38,740 bases of DNA, taken from Candidatus Methanophagales archaeon. GTDB lineage: Archaea > Halobacteriota > Syntropharchaeia > Alkanophagales > Methanospirareceae. The notes below the pieces were generated by a model. The model ran no database searches, had not been told where the DNA came from, and was given only the letters and a program-made list of their open reading frames with translations. Both the position numbers and the translations under genes were made by a program. Each line of letters opens with the position of its first letter. The stretch's first letter is position 1. Positions 24,439-32,058 of the stretch are shown one piece after another. The stretch spans positions 1-38,740 of the forward strand of contig JAUVZJ010000016.1 in NCBI GenBank assembly GCA_030602585.1, in the 5' to 3' direction.

Positions 24439-25491
24439 TAGTCAAGGACACAAATAATTGGGCAAAGTTAGGTTAAAAGGTTGTTTATTCCAGAATGATT
24501 TAAGTGATGTCCCGAGTTCTTTTACCGTATTATGAGCTGTATTTGCGGTTTTCTTTTCACGTGTCTGACGCCAGCATTCTTCAAGAGGGTCGAGATCAGA
24601 CGCACCTGTTGGTAAGAACATGTAATCAATGGTTTCCTTGTTCTCTTTGAAATATCCAATAACGAGATTATTCTTGTGCCACGTTGCTCGGTCAAGGATG
24701 AACAACACCTTTTTATACCGCTTGTGCAGCCTTTTTATGAACTTTAGCACTTCCTCTTTGACTTGGCGATCCATCTCTTGGTAGTGGAACTTCCCATGCC
24801 AGGTTAGAGCACCACCCACATTTATTGCCTCTTTTGAACCGTTTGTGTACACGAGGGGTGTTGTCCCCTTACGAGCCCAGCATTTACGTCTGTCCGCGTC
24901 AATTGTAAAATGAACCTCGTCCAAGCAGATTATCACCGTGTCTTCGTCCAGGCTTTCGAGTTTTTTTTGAAATGCTCTTTGAACTCGTCCACGTCTTTCT
25001 GATTTCTGCGTTTGTGTCTTGGTCTTGGAATCAAACGAACAAAACCCAAATTTGAAATAATCCTGCGAACATGCCTTGATCCGTATGAAAACCCAAATTT
25101 TGACTTAATCAAAGCATGCACATCTTTTGTTTGCCAGCCCCTCGTATATCCATTTTCCATCTGGTAAGGGTTTTCTAGAATTGAATCGAGCTCTTTTAGG
25201 TCTGCTTCGCTTAACTTAGGCTTCTTTCCTCTCCCTTTTTTATCACGAAGCCCCTCAAAACCTTCTGCTTTGAATCTACAATGCCAGAAAGAGACTTTGC
25301 TTTTAGATGTGTAGCAAATCTTTTCAATGTCCCTATCTCTGTAACCTTCTTTCAATAAAAGAAGGTAATGCAGACGTTCTTTTATCTTCCCGTCCCTCTC
25401 TCTTTTGTATCGCTTTTCTAACTCTTTTAAATCAACATCCTTCAACTCCATAAAATTATACTTAATGCCCTATTATTTAAAGCCCTCACTA
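24439..25491 (-). mobile_element. IS630-family insertion sequence in brnT
   Basis: An element of 1053 bp with a TA duplication (24437-24438 and 25492-25493), as expected for the IS630/Tc1-mariner group. The ends are imperfect inverted repeats: TAGTCAAGG and, inverted, TAGTGAGGG, continuing to AAATAATTGGGCA versus AAATAATAGGGCA. It contains a single transposase gene in two frames, whose stop codon lies 3 nt inside the left end. Confidence 0.9.
24442..25451 (-). CDS. IS630-family transposase, two frames joined by -1 frameshift
   Basis: The first frame (25451 to about 24933, 172 residues) has HTH domains (GYRDRDIEKICYTSKSKVS) and the linker EFKEHFKKN. At the run of eight A on the coding strand (24961-24968) a -1 shift gives FKKKLESLDEDTVIICLDEV and enters the DDE frame, which runs to 24442. 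Catalytic acids are seen in CLDEVHF, FILDRATWHKN and LDPLEECW. The joined product is about 336 residues, the usual size. Either programmed slippage, as in many IS630 members, or a one-base change could explain the split. The ATG near 24936 is probably not a real start. Confidence 0.87.
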
Positions 25492-25612
25492 TACTTAGCT
25501 TTAGGACAAACTAGCGCAGGGCGATATTTGTCTGTACTTTTTATTTATAAAAAGACAAAAGAAGTATTAATATTGAGTGCCAGAGACATGGCAAGAAAAG
25601 AAAGGAGGCAAT

Positions 25613-25876
25613 ATGACAAAAAGTAAATCTAAAAGCCTACCACGTTTTGGGTCTCTTGATGAACTTGTAAACTTCTTTGATACCCATGACATGGGCGAAT
25701 ACTGGGCTGAGATGCCCGAGGCCCACTTTGAAGTTGATATCAAGAGAAAGACACATCTCTTTGCTATTGACACTGAACTTGCTAATAAATTGACAGAAAT
25801 TGCTAAAAACAGAGAAATCTCTTCCGAGACACTTATCAATGCCTGGTTGAAAGAGAAAATTCAGGAACAGATGTAG
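25613..25876 (+). CDS. brnA: BrnA-like antitoxin of the broken module
   Basis: An 87-residue CopG/BrnA-type antitoxin. The ATG at 25613 follows AGGAGG (25603-25608) and overlaps the brnT end by 14 nt. It starts MTKSKSKSLPRFGSLDELVN, has the family phrase FFDTHDMGEYW and ends in a ribbon-helix-helix part (HLFAIDTELANKLTEIAKNR). The gene is open and keeps its own Shine-Dalgarno, but its normal promoter in front of brnT is now separated by the IS. Confidence 0.88.
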   Translation: MTKSKSKSLPRFGSLDELVNFFDTHDMGEYWAEMPEAHFEVDIKRKTHLFAIDTELANKLTEIAKNREISSETLINAWLKEKIQEQM

Positions 25877-26011
25877 ATAGAGGCAAAGTGGCAGAGTTTT
25901 TAGCAAGGTTGGCAAAGGTAAACCTGGATAAGGATACTGGATGGATAAAAATTTTAAATTAATAGAAGAAGTAAAAGATTAGAAGAGGAGTTGAGTACAT
26001 GGTGAAATGCC

Positions 26012-28426
26012 ATGCTATTGAAAACGCTAACACTGAGGAATTACCGAAAATATAAGAATACGTATGTTGAATTCCCGGATGGCGTTATAGGTATTACAGG
26101 CTTGAACGGGGTGGGGAAAACGACTTTAATAGAAGCGATAGGCTGGGTTTTGTTCGGACATCACGCCGCAAGGACAACAAAAGAACTTATAAAAAGGGAG
26201 GGTGCATCGTCGAATGAGCCTTGCAGTGTTGCCCTGGAATTCGAGCTGGAAGGCGATGGGTATATTGTAATAAGAGAAATGGTGGGCAAGAATTTAGTGC
26301 CAAAAGCAAGCCTCGTTATCAATGGAAAGCAGATAACCAACAATGCCGACGAGGTCACAGGAGTCATAGAGGACAGATTAGGCATGGATTACCAGTCTTT
26401 CTTCACTTCAGTTTTCGCAAGGCAGAAGGAGTTGAATGCGCTGTCAACAATGAAAGCAGCAGAGAGGAAAAAGCTCGTGCTCCGGATGCTTGGCATAGAA
26501 CGGATAGAAAAGAGTATACAGACGATAAGGGAGGAAAAGAGGGGGAAAGAAAAGAAGATAGAGGGTATAAAAGCGGCAACCGTGGATAAAGAAGGCAGAA
26601 AGAAGATAGAAGTGCTTAAAAGTAAGAATGGAGAACTGGAGAAGACGAAAGAGGCACTTTTACCGATTATAAAAGAAATAGATGATTCTAAAGTGGTGAA
26701 AGAGAAAGAAGCAGAGGAAGCGAAAGAAGAATTGGAAACCACCACGAAGAAATATGAGAGATACATGGAGCTGAGTAATACTATGGGCGAGAGAAGAAGC
26801 GACCTGGAGAATGCGAGGAAGAGGCGGGAAGAGAAAGAAAAAGAGCTTGCGGATTTGCTCGTAAAGAATAAGCGGCTTGAAGGAATTGCAGAGAAAGAAA
26901 CAGAATATTTCCGGTTTATAGAGAAGAAGGATGCGCTGGATGCGATGCGGGAAAGTTATCAGCGAAAGCAGGAGTTATTGAAGCGGGAAGAGAAGATCGG
27001 GGTGGAGCTAAATAAACGTGAGGAGAAAATAAGGGGGTTGAATGCGAGACGGGTAGAATTTGAGGGGATAGAGGAAAAGGTGGAAGGGGTAAAGAAGGGG
27101 ATTGAAAAGATAAGGAAACAAAAGGAGAGCATACATTCTTCGCTCGGCGCTTTTAAATCACTCGTATTACAGAACAAAAAGGATATAGAAGAGAGGAAAG
27201 AGAAGAAGAAGAAAATAGAGGTTTTGGGTCCTGATGGTGAATGTCTGATGTGCGAGCGGAAATTGGGAACGCACTACGAAACGTTGATAAAGAAGCTGAG
27301 TGAGGAGATAAATAATAGAAAGGAGAAACTTCGTTCGATTTTTAATGAATACAAAATGAAGAAGGAGGAACTTGCTTCTAAGGAAAAAGAGGAGGATTTG
27401 GTTATAAAGAAGGATAAAGAGCTGGAGAAGCTTGTAACGGAGAAGCGCGCACTGGATATAAGAATTGTTGGGGAAGAGCGTGAGTTAGAGCGATGGAAAA
27501 AGGAATTGGAGGTTATAAAGACCGATTTGGCGCCCATTATGGAAGTGGAGTTTGACGTGAACGTTTACAAGGACGTTATTTCTGCACTAAAAGGTCTTGA
27601 AGTGGTGTATCGTGAGATAATCGGGTTAAGAGCAGAGATAGGAAGGACGGAAGAAGTGAAGAATAACGTGCGGACGTTAAGCGAACTGGAAAGAAAGATT
27701 ACGGAGGATATAACGGCGTTGCAAAGACAAATAGAAGAATTAGCGTTTGATAAAATGGCGTATGTGGAGATGAAGGCGAGATACGAACGTAAGAAGGAGG
27801 AATTGAACGAAGTGAAGCTGCGGCTTTTGGAGAAGAGAAACGAGTTCGAGAACGTGTACAAGGACATAGAGCGTGTATTGGAGGCGGTAGAGGAGCAGAA
27901 GAGGTTAATGGAGGAGAAAGAGAAGGAAGAGACAGCGATAATGTATCTCAGCCTGCTTGAAAAGATAATGAACGACTTCAAGGTGTACATGGTGGGTATG
28001 ATTCGCCCGATGCTTTCCGATTACGCATCTGATATGCTGAGAAGGTTAACGGATGGTAAATACAGCAAGCTGGAGCTGGATGAGAACTACGACGTGTTTA
28101 TTTATGATGAAGGGACGCCGTATGAGATAAACAGGTTTTCCGGTGGAGAGGAGGACTTAGCGAATCTTTGTCTGAGATTAGCGATTTCCGCTGTCGTCAC
28201 TGAAAGAAGTGCCATTCAAACTAATTTCATTATTCTCGATGAGATTTTCGGGTCGCAAGACGCTCTTCGGAAAAGGAATATTATTCTGGCGTTGAACGAG
28301 CTTTCAAAGAAGTTCCGGCAGATATTTCTTATTACGCACATAGAGGACGTGAAGGATTATATGGAATACGTGTTGAGGGTGACGGAAGACGAGGAAGGGG
28401 TGAGTTGGGTGAGGGTGGGGGCGTAG
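26012..28426 (+). CDS. rad50: Rad50-like DNA repair ATPase
   Basis: An 804-residue SMC-type protein. The Walker A site is GITGLNGVGKTTLIEAIGWV (near residue 30). Long charged coiled coils flank a zinc hook CLMC near residues 411-414 (DGECLMCERKLG). The C-terminal ATPase half has signature FSGGEEDLANLCLRLA and Walker B FIILDEIFGSQD, with LITHIEDV. Rad50 works with Mre11 in double-strand-break processing. Mre11 is not adjacent, which is unusual for archaea. GGTGA lies 7 nt before the ATG. Confidence 0.93.
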   Translation: MLLKTLTLRNYRKYKNTYVEFPDGVIGITGLNGVGKTTLIEAIGWVLFGHHAARTTKELIKREGASSNEPCSVALEFELEGDGYIVIREMVGKNLVPKASLVINGKQITNNADEVTGVIEDRLGMDYQSFFTSVFARQKELNALSTMKAAERKKLVLRMLGIERIEKSIQTIREEKRGKEKKIEGIKAATVDKEGRKKIEVLKSKNGELEKTKEALLPIIKEIDDSKVVKEKEAEEAKEELETTTKKYERYMELSNTMGERRSDLENARKRREEKEKELADLLVKNKRLEGIAEKETEYFRFIEKKDALDAMRESYQRKQELLKREEKIGVELNKREEKIRGLNARRVEFEGIEEKVEGVKKGIEKIRKQKESIHSSLGAFKSLVLQNKKDIEERKEKKKKIEVLGPDGECLMCERKLGTHYETLIKKLSEEINNRKEKLRSIFNEYKMKKEELASKEKEEDLVIKKDKELEKLVTEKRALDIRIVGEERELERWKKELEVIKTDLAPIMEVEFDVNVYKDVISALKGLEVVYREIIGLRAEIGRTEEVKNNVRTLSELERKITEDITALQRQIEELAFDKMAYVEMKARYERKKEELNEVKLRLLEKRNEFENVYKDIERVLEAVEEQKRLMEEKEKEETAIMYLSLLEKIMNDFKVYMVGMIRPMLSDYASDMLRRLTDGKYSKLELDENYDVFIYDEGTPYEINRFSGGEEDLANLCLRLAISAVVTERSAIQTNFIILDEIFGSQDALRKRNIILALNELSKKFRQIFLITHIEDVKDYMEYVLRVTEDEEGVSWVRVGA

Positions 28427-28487
28427 AAGATTTTAAGCATCTGTTTTCTCTATATGCAATTTACACATGTTATTTCTACTTAAGACC

Positions 28488-28537
28488 TTTTATATGGCGT
28501 TGAAATAGGATATTAATAGCGCAGATAAGAGATGCGC
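28488..28537 (+). promoter_or_regulatory. Probable promoter and inverted repeat of hsp20
   Basis: TTTTATAT at 28488-28494 is the likely TATA box. GCGCA (28519-28523) and TGCGC (28533-28537) form an inverted repeat just where transcription should begin, a possible operator or 5' hairpin. A strong AGGAGGTG lies before the start codon. Confidence 0.4.
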
Positions 28538-28597
28538 CTTCTTCTATCTGTCTAAAAGTTGGAGGTAAAAGTACATTATGGAAAGGAGGTGGTGAAT

Positions 28598-29074
28598 ATG
28601 GCAATTGAACGATGGAGACCTTTTGGTTGGGGTTTGAGAAGGTGGATGCCTGCCCGTGCGATTCCAACGTTCGAAGAAGAGGTAGAGGATATGTTCGAGC
28701 GAATGTTAGGAGTGCCACGGCACCGTGCTATTGTGGAGACAAGAGGATGGAGCCCTCTTGTAGAGATGTTTGACCGAAAGGATGAGATTCTGTTGAGAGC
28801 CGACCTTCCCGGGGTGAAAAAGGAGGACGTTCATGTCTCGGTCACCGGCGATGTCCTTTCAATAGAGGGCGAGCGGGAAGCAGAAGAGGAGGTCAAGGAT
28901 GAGGACTACTACTGCTGCGAACGAGCATACGGGAGATTCTACCGTGAGATCTTGCTGCCTGCAGGGGTCCAGAAGGATAAGATTGACTCTGAATATAAAG
29001 GAGGTATCCTTGAAATCCACATGCCGAAAGCGGAGGAAGTCAAGCCCAAAGAGATAGAAGTCAAAGTTAAATAG
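28598..29074 (+). CDS. hsp20: Hsp20-family small heat shock protein
   Basis: A 158-residue alpha-crystallin-type chaperone that binds unfolded proteins. The ATG at 28598 follows AGGAGGTGGTGAAT; an upstream ATG at 28578 is not supported by its own ribosome-binding site and lies in another frame. The ORF start at 28559 adds 13 residues without a good signal. The alpha-crystallin domain runs from WSPLVEMFDRKDEILLRADL through PGVKKEDVHVSV to YGRFYREILLPAGV and YKGGILEIHMPKAE. The tail ends in an IEVKVK motif, matching the usual I-x-V anchor. Confidence 0.94.
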   Translation: MAIERWRPFGWGLRRWMPARAIPTFEEEVEDMFERMLGVPRHRAIVETRGWSPLVEMFDRKDEILLRADLPGVKKEDVHVSVTGDVLSIEGEREAEEEVKDEDYYCCERAYGRFYREILLPAGVQKDKIDSEYKGGILEIHMPKAEEVKPKEIEVKVK

Positions 29075-29193
29075 TTGAAGAGATACCCAACCTTATCCCT
29101 AAATTTTGTGGAGGGCGATGTAAATAGCTCTCCTTATTTTTACCGTTCTGTAAACCTCCAATTTTTGCTCTACTTTGAAATGAAACCTGTAAA

Positions 29194-29202
29194 TTATAAA
29201 AA
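29194..29202 (+). promoter_or_regulatory. TATA box of acs
   Basis: TTATAAAAA is centred about 27 nt before the ATG at 29224, consistent with leaderless transcription and supporting that start over the GTG at 29206. Confidence 0.5.
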
Positions 29203-29223
29203 AGAGTGAGTTATTTATATACA

Positions 29224-31137
29224 ATGGAAAAAGCAAAATTTTATCCTGTAAAGGGGTATATAGACCTTCAAAAGAGTGCAACTTCTAACATAGAGAGTTT
29301 CTGGAAGAAAGAAGCAGCGAAACTGGATTGGTTTAAATGTTGGGATAAGGTACTCGAATGGGAAGAGCCATTTGCAAAATGGTTTGTTGGTGGTATGCTC
29401 AATGCATCTTACCTGTGCATAGATAAACATTTACATTCATGGCATAAGAATAAGGTGGCTTTATACTGGGAAGATGAAGAAGGGAATACAAAAGCTTTCA
29501 GCTATTTTCAACTTTACCGTGAAGTGAACAGATTTGCTTCCGTGCTGAAGAATCTTGGAGTAAAAAAGGGAGACCGCGTGGTTTTATACCTGCCGATGAT
29601 TCCAGAACTCCCGATTGCAATGCTTGCAACAGCAAGAATAGGTGCCATCCATACCGTCGTATTCTCAGGATACAGTAGTCAATCCCTGGCAGATAGAATT
29701 AATGACACGTCGGCAGAGGTTTTGATAACCGCGGACTTTGGAATAAGAAGGGGGAAACACATACCGCTTAAAGAGATTGCTGACGAAGCGCTGAAGGCTA
29801 CTCCTACCATAGAGAAAGTAGTTGTGATAAGAAGGACGAGAGAAGATATAAATATAGAACCGGGTAGAGACTTACTCTATCATGAATTAATAAAGGATGC
29901 GGGAGATTATGTTGAACCTGAACCTCTGGAGTCCACGCATCCATTGTATATCCTCTACACATCAGGAACCACAGGTAAGCCTAAAGGAGTCGTCCACTCG
30001 ACTGGCGGATATTTGGTCTATAATTATGCCACCTACAGGTGGGTGTTTAACATATCAGACGAATCGGTGTATTGGTGCACGGCAGACGTTGGCTGGGTAA
30101 CAGGGCACTCATCAATAGTTTATGCGCCTTTACTTCATGGTGCAACGGTTCTTATGTATGAAGGAGCACCCGATTATCCAACTCCTGACCGATGGTGGGA
30201 AATTATAGAAAAGTATGGTGTCACAATCTTTTATACGAGTCCAACTGCAATCAGGATGTTTATGCGTTATGGAGAAGAGCGTATAAAGAGGTATGACTTA
30301 AGTAGTTTAAAGATTCTGGGCTCTGTCGGTGAAGTTATCAATCCAGAAGTATGGGAATGGTATTACAAGCAAATAGGAGCTGAAAGATGCCCGATAGTTG
30401 ATACCTGGTGGCAGACAGAAACAGGAGGAATAATGATCTCGCCAGTACCTGGCTTAGAGCTCGTACCGCTTAAGCTTGGCTCTGCAACCCTGCCCTTACC
30501 CGGTATAGATGCAGAAGTAGTAGATGAGGAAGGCAATCCGGTAGGCACGGGTATAAAAGGCTATTTAGTAATAAGAAAACCCTGGCCTGGTATGTTGATG
30601 GGGCTTTACAAAGACCCTGAAAGGTACAAAATGGTCTATTGGTCAAAATTTAAGGGGATGTATTATACAGGCGATTATGCGATAAAGGACGAAGATGGTT
30701 ACTTCTGGTTACTTGGAAGGACAGACGAAGTATTAAAAATAGCGGGGCATCGGTTGGGCACAGCGGAGATAGAAGGTGCTGTTGTGAAGACACCATCTGT
30801 AGCAGAGGCTGCTGTCATTGGCAAGCCAGACCCTATAAAAGGCGAGAATATTGTCATCTTTGCGATATTAAAAGTGGGATATGAACCATCAGATAATCTA
30901 AAAAAGGAAATAACCAAAGAAGTTCGTAAGCAGATAGGTGCCATAGCTACGCCTCAGGAGATTCACTTCGTTGATAAACTGCCAAAGACAAGGTCCGGTA
31001 AGATAATGAGACGTGTCTTAAAAACCATTATAATGGACAAGCCTGTTGGCGACCTTACAACTCTAGAAGACGAAGCTTCGATAGAGGAAGTAAAGGCGGT
31101 TTACGAAGAGTTCAAGCAGATGATGAAGAGAGCGTAG
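29224..31137 (+). CDS. acs: Acetyl-CoA synthetase (AMP-forming)
   Basis: A 637-residue enzyme that activates acetate with ATP and coenzyme A. The adenylate-forming P-loop YTSGTTGKPKG is near residue 245. The tryptophan typical of acetate-specific enzymes is in DTWWQTETGG. GDYAIKDEDGYFWLLGRTDE and the C-terminal lysine motif LPKTRSGKIMRRVLK, the site controlled by acetylation in relatives, are present. The ATG at 29224 is supported by a TATA box. It may assimilate acetate or run in an energy-conserving direction. Confidence 0.94.
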   Translation: MEKAKFYPVKGYIDLQKSATSNIESFWKKEAAKLDWFKCWDKVLEWEEPFAKWFVGGMLNASYLCIDKHLHSWHKNKVALYWEDEEGNTKAFSYFQLYREVNRFASVLKNLGVKKGDRVVLYLPMIPELPIAMLATARIGAIHTVVFSGYSSQSLADRINDTSAEVLITADFGIRRGKHIPLKEIADEALKATPTIEKVVVIRRTREDINIEPGRDLLYHELIKDAGDYVEPEPLESTHPLYILYTSGTTGKPKGVVHSTGGYLVYNYATYRWVFNISDESVYWCTADVGWVTGHSSIVYAPLLHGATVLMYEGAPDYPTPDRWWEIIEKYGVTIFYTSPTAIRMFMRYGEERIKRYDLSSLKILGSVGEVINPEVWEWYYKQIGAERCPIVDTWWQTETGGIMISPVPGLELVPLKLGSATLPLPGIDAEVVDEEGNPVGTGIKGYLVIRKPWPGMLMGLYKDPERYKMVYWSKFKGMYYTGDYAIKDEDGYFWLLGRTDEVLKIAGHRLGTAEIEGAVVKTPSVAEAAVIGKPDPIKGENIVIFAILKVGYEPSDNLKKEITKEVRKQIGAIATPQEIHFVDKLPKTRSGKIMRRVLKTIIMDKPVGDLTTLEDEASIEEVKAVYEEFKQMMKRA

Positions 31138-31167
31138 AGAGATGGCTATTTTAACAGGCGATGCAAA

Positions 31168-31725
31168 ATGCAAAGGGTAACGCATCATAGACCTGACTTG
31201 AGAGAGAAACTTTTCTTTTGTATTTCTGGATTTATAATAAGCGTTCCCCTCACCCTCTTTATTGGCACGTTCACAGACCAGCTATGCGCAGTGATGCCGA
31301 TATTCTATGCTACGTTATGCACAACCGCGATATTCACGCCGTTCATCGAGGAATTCGCAAAAGTTTATCCGCTCTTCTATCGTCATGGCGAAACAGAGAA
31401 ATCAATTTTTACGCTCGGCTTTTTGGTCGGGTTGGGATTTGGCATCTCCGAATTTTTTGTATATATACTTGTATTAGGAGCGCCGGTATCTATCAGATTG
31501 CCGATGATTTTCTTCCACGCCGCAAGCACTTCGATTGCTGCCTACGGTATTGCAACAAAGCGACCTGCGCGGTTCTATCTGACTGCTGTGGTTCTTCATT
31601 TCTCAAATAACTTTTCTGCATTTTTTGGCACGTTCTGGTTCATAGGCGGAGTTGCTGCGGTAGCAATAGCTTATTTCCTCTCATGGCGGTTCTATCGTAA
31701 AACTTCGGAAAGGTTTGTTGATTAG
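31168..31725 (+). CDS. PrsW-like intramembrane protease
   Basis: A 185-residue membrane protein with about five or six hydrophobic segments. It contains the motifs FTPFIEEFAKVYPLFYRHGE (the E-E-x2-K signature), GLGFGISEFFVY, FFHAASTSIAAYG and VVLHFSNNF. These match the glutamate and histidine pattern of the PrsW (peptidase M82) family within the wider CPBP/PrsW group. The substrate is unknown. It starts 30 nt after acs and may be co-transcribed. Confidence 0.7.
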   Translation: MQRVTHHRPDLREKLFFCISGFIISVPLTLFIGTFTDQLCAVMPIFYATLCTTAIFTPFIEEFAKVYPLFYRHGETEKSIFTLGFLVGLGFGISEFFVYILVLGAPVSIRLPMIFFHAASTSIAAYGIATKRPARFYLTAVVLHFSNNFSAFFGTFWFIGGVAAVAIAYFLSWRFYRKTSERFVD

Positions 31726-31739
31726 GAATAAATAAAAGG

Positions 31740-31819
31740 TATTTGTTTACCGCCGTGGTCACGGAGAGCGCTGAAAAGTGATGAGGTTCTCTACGGGCTC
31801 AGTCAGCGGTAAACAAATA
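31740..31819. repeat. Inverted-repeat element, 14-bp perfect ends
   Basis: TATTTGTTTACCGC (31740-31753) faces its exact complement GCGGTAAACAAATA (31806-31819). The interior carries GGTTCTCTACGGGCTCAG, shared with the repeat at 8716-8766 in the opposite orientation. It may be a small mobile repeat or a terminator-like structure after the PrsW gene. With the remnant that follows, it fills the 333-bp gap between PrsW and the RFC-like gene. Confidence 0.7.
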
Positions 31820-31827
31820 TTTTGCTT

Positions 31828-32003
31828 TTACGCAGGCACGAACTTCGTCCCGTAGTAGATTATCCCCTTCTCACCCTCTTCGAGTTCGATAATCGCAGAT
31901 GTATACGGAGTTTGCCGGTTATGATTCCTCGGAGCCTGGTAAACCGTCGTATAAGTAACAACCACACCAGTTCCCTTGAATTTGTGAGGCTCGATGTTTC
32001 CTC
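31828..32003 (-). pseudogene. OB-fold remnant, possibly DUF35
   Basis: On the minus strand a frame ending at the stop 31828-31830 reads GTGVVVTYTTVYQAPRN, then TPYTSAIIELEEGEKGIIYY and GTKFVPA. This resembles the C-terminal OB-fold of archaeal DUF35 (Zn-ribbon/OB-fold) proteins. No start codon, N-terminal helix or zinc ribbon is present, and upstream the frame runs into the repeat-rich end of the RFC-like gene. I treat it as a truncated relic; the family call is tentative. Confidence 0.4.
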
Positions 32004-32058
32004 CTCTCAGGTGAAGGGATATTATTAAATCATTAAAAAGGTTACCATATTTTTTCTT

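Larger units (their letters stand above)
24287..25626 (+). pseudogene. brnT: BrnT-like toxin gene split by an insertion sequence
   Basis: The 5' part (24287-24438) encodes MKIEGIIWLRDVVDKLALKH, then HVETHEVEEVLSGKPKFRFV and EKGEREGEGIY. The 3' part (from 25492 to the stop at 25624-25626) encodes YLALGQTSAGRYLSVLFIYK and KTKEVLILSARDMARKERRQ. Removing the IS and one copy of a TA duplication joins both parts in frame to a 94-residue BrnT toxin of normal length. The toxin is therefore broken at about residue 50. A Shine-Dalgarno AAGGAG lies upstream at about 24267. The antitoxin gene downstream is intact. Confidence 0.88.

Noticed and set aside
24442-24936. A separate 164-residue second transposase gene with its own ATG
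   Set aside because: Frame-shifting at the A run gives a single protein with continuous family similarity, so the ATG is probably incidental.
25877-26011. Short frame (GKVAEFLARLAKVNLDKD) before rad50 as an Mre11 remnant
   Set aside because: Only about 26 codons, no start codon and no recognisable Mre11 motif.
31822-32028. A 68-codon plus-strand frame
   Set aside because: It is the shadow of the OB-fold relic on the other strand and has no family likeness.
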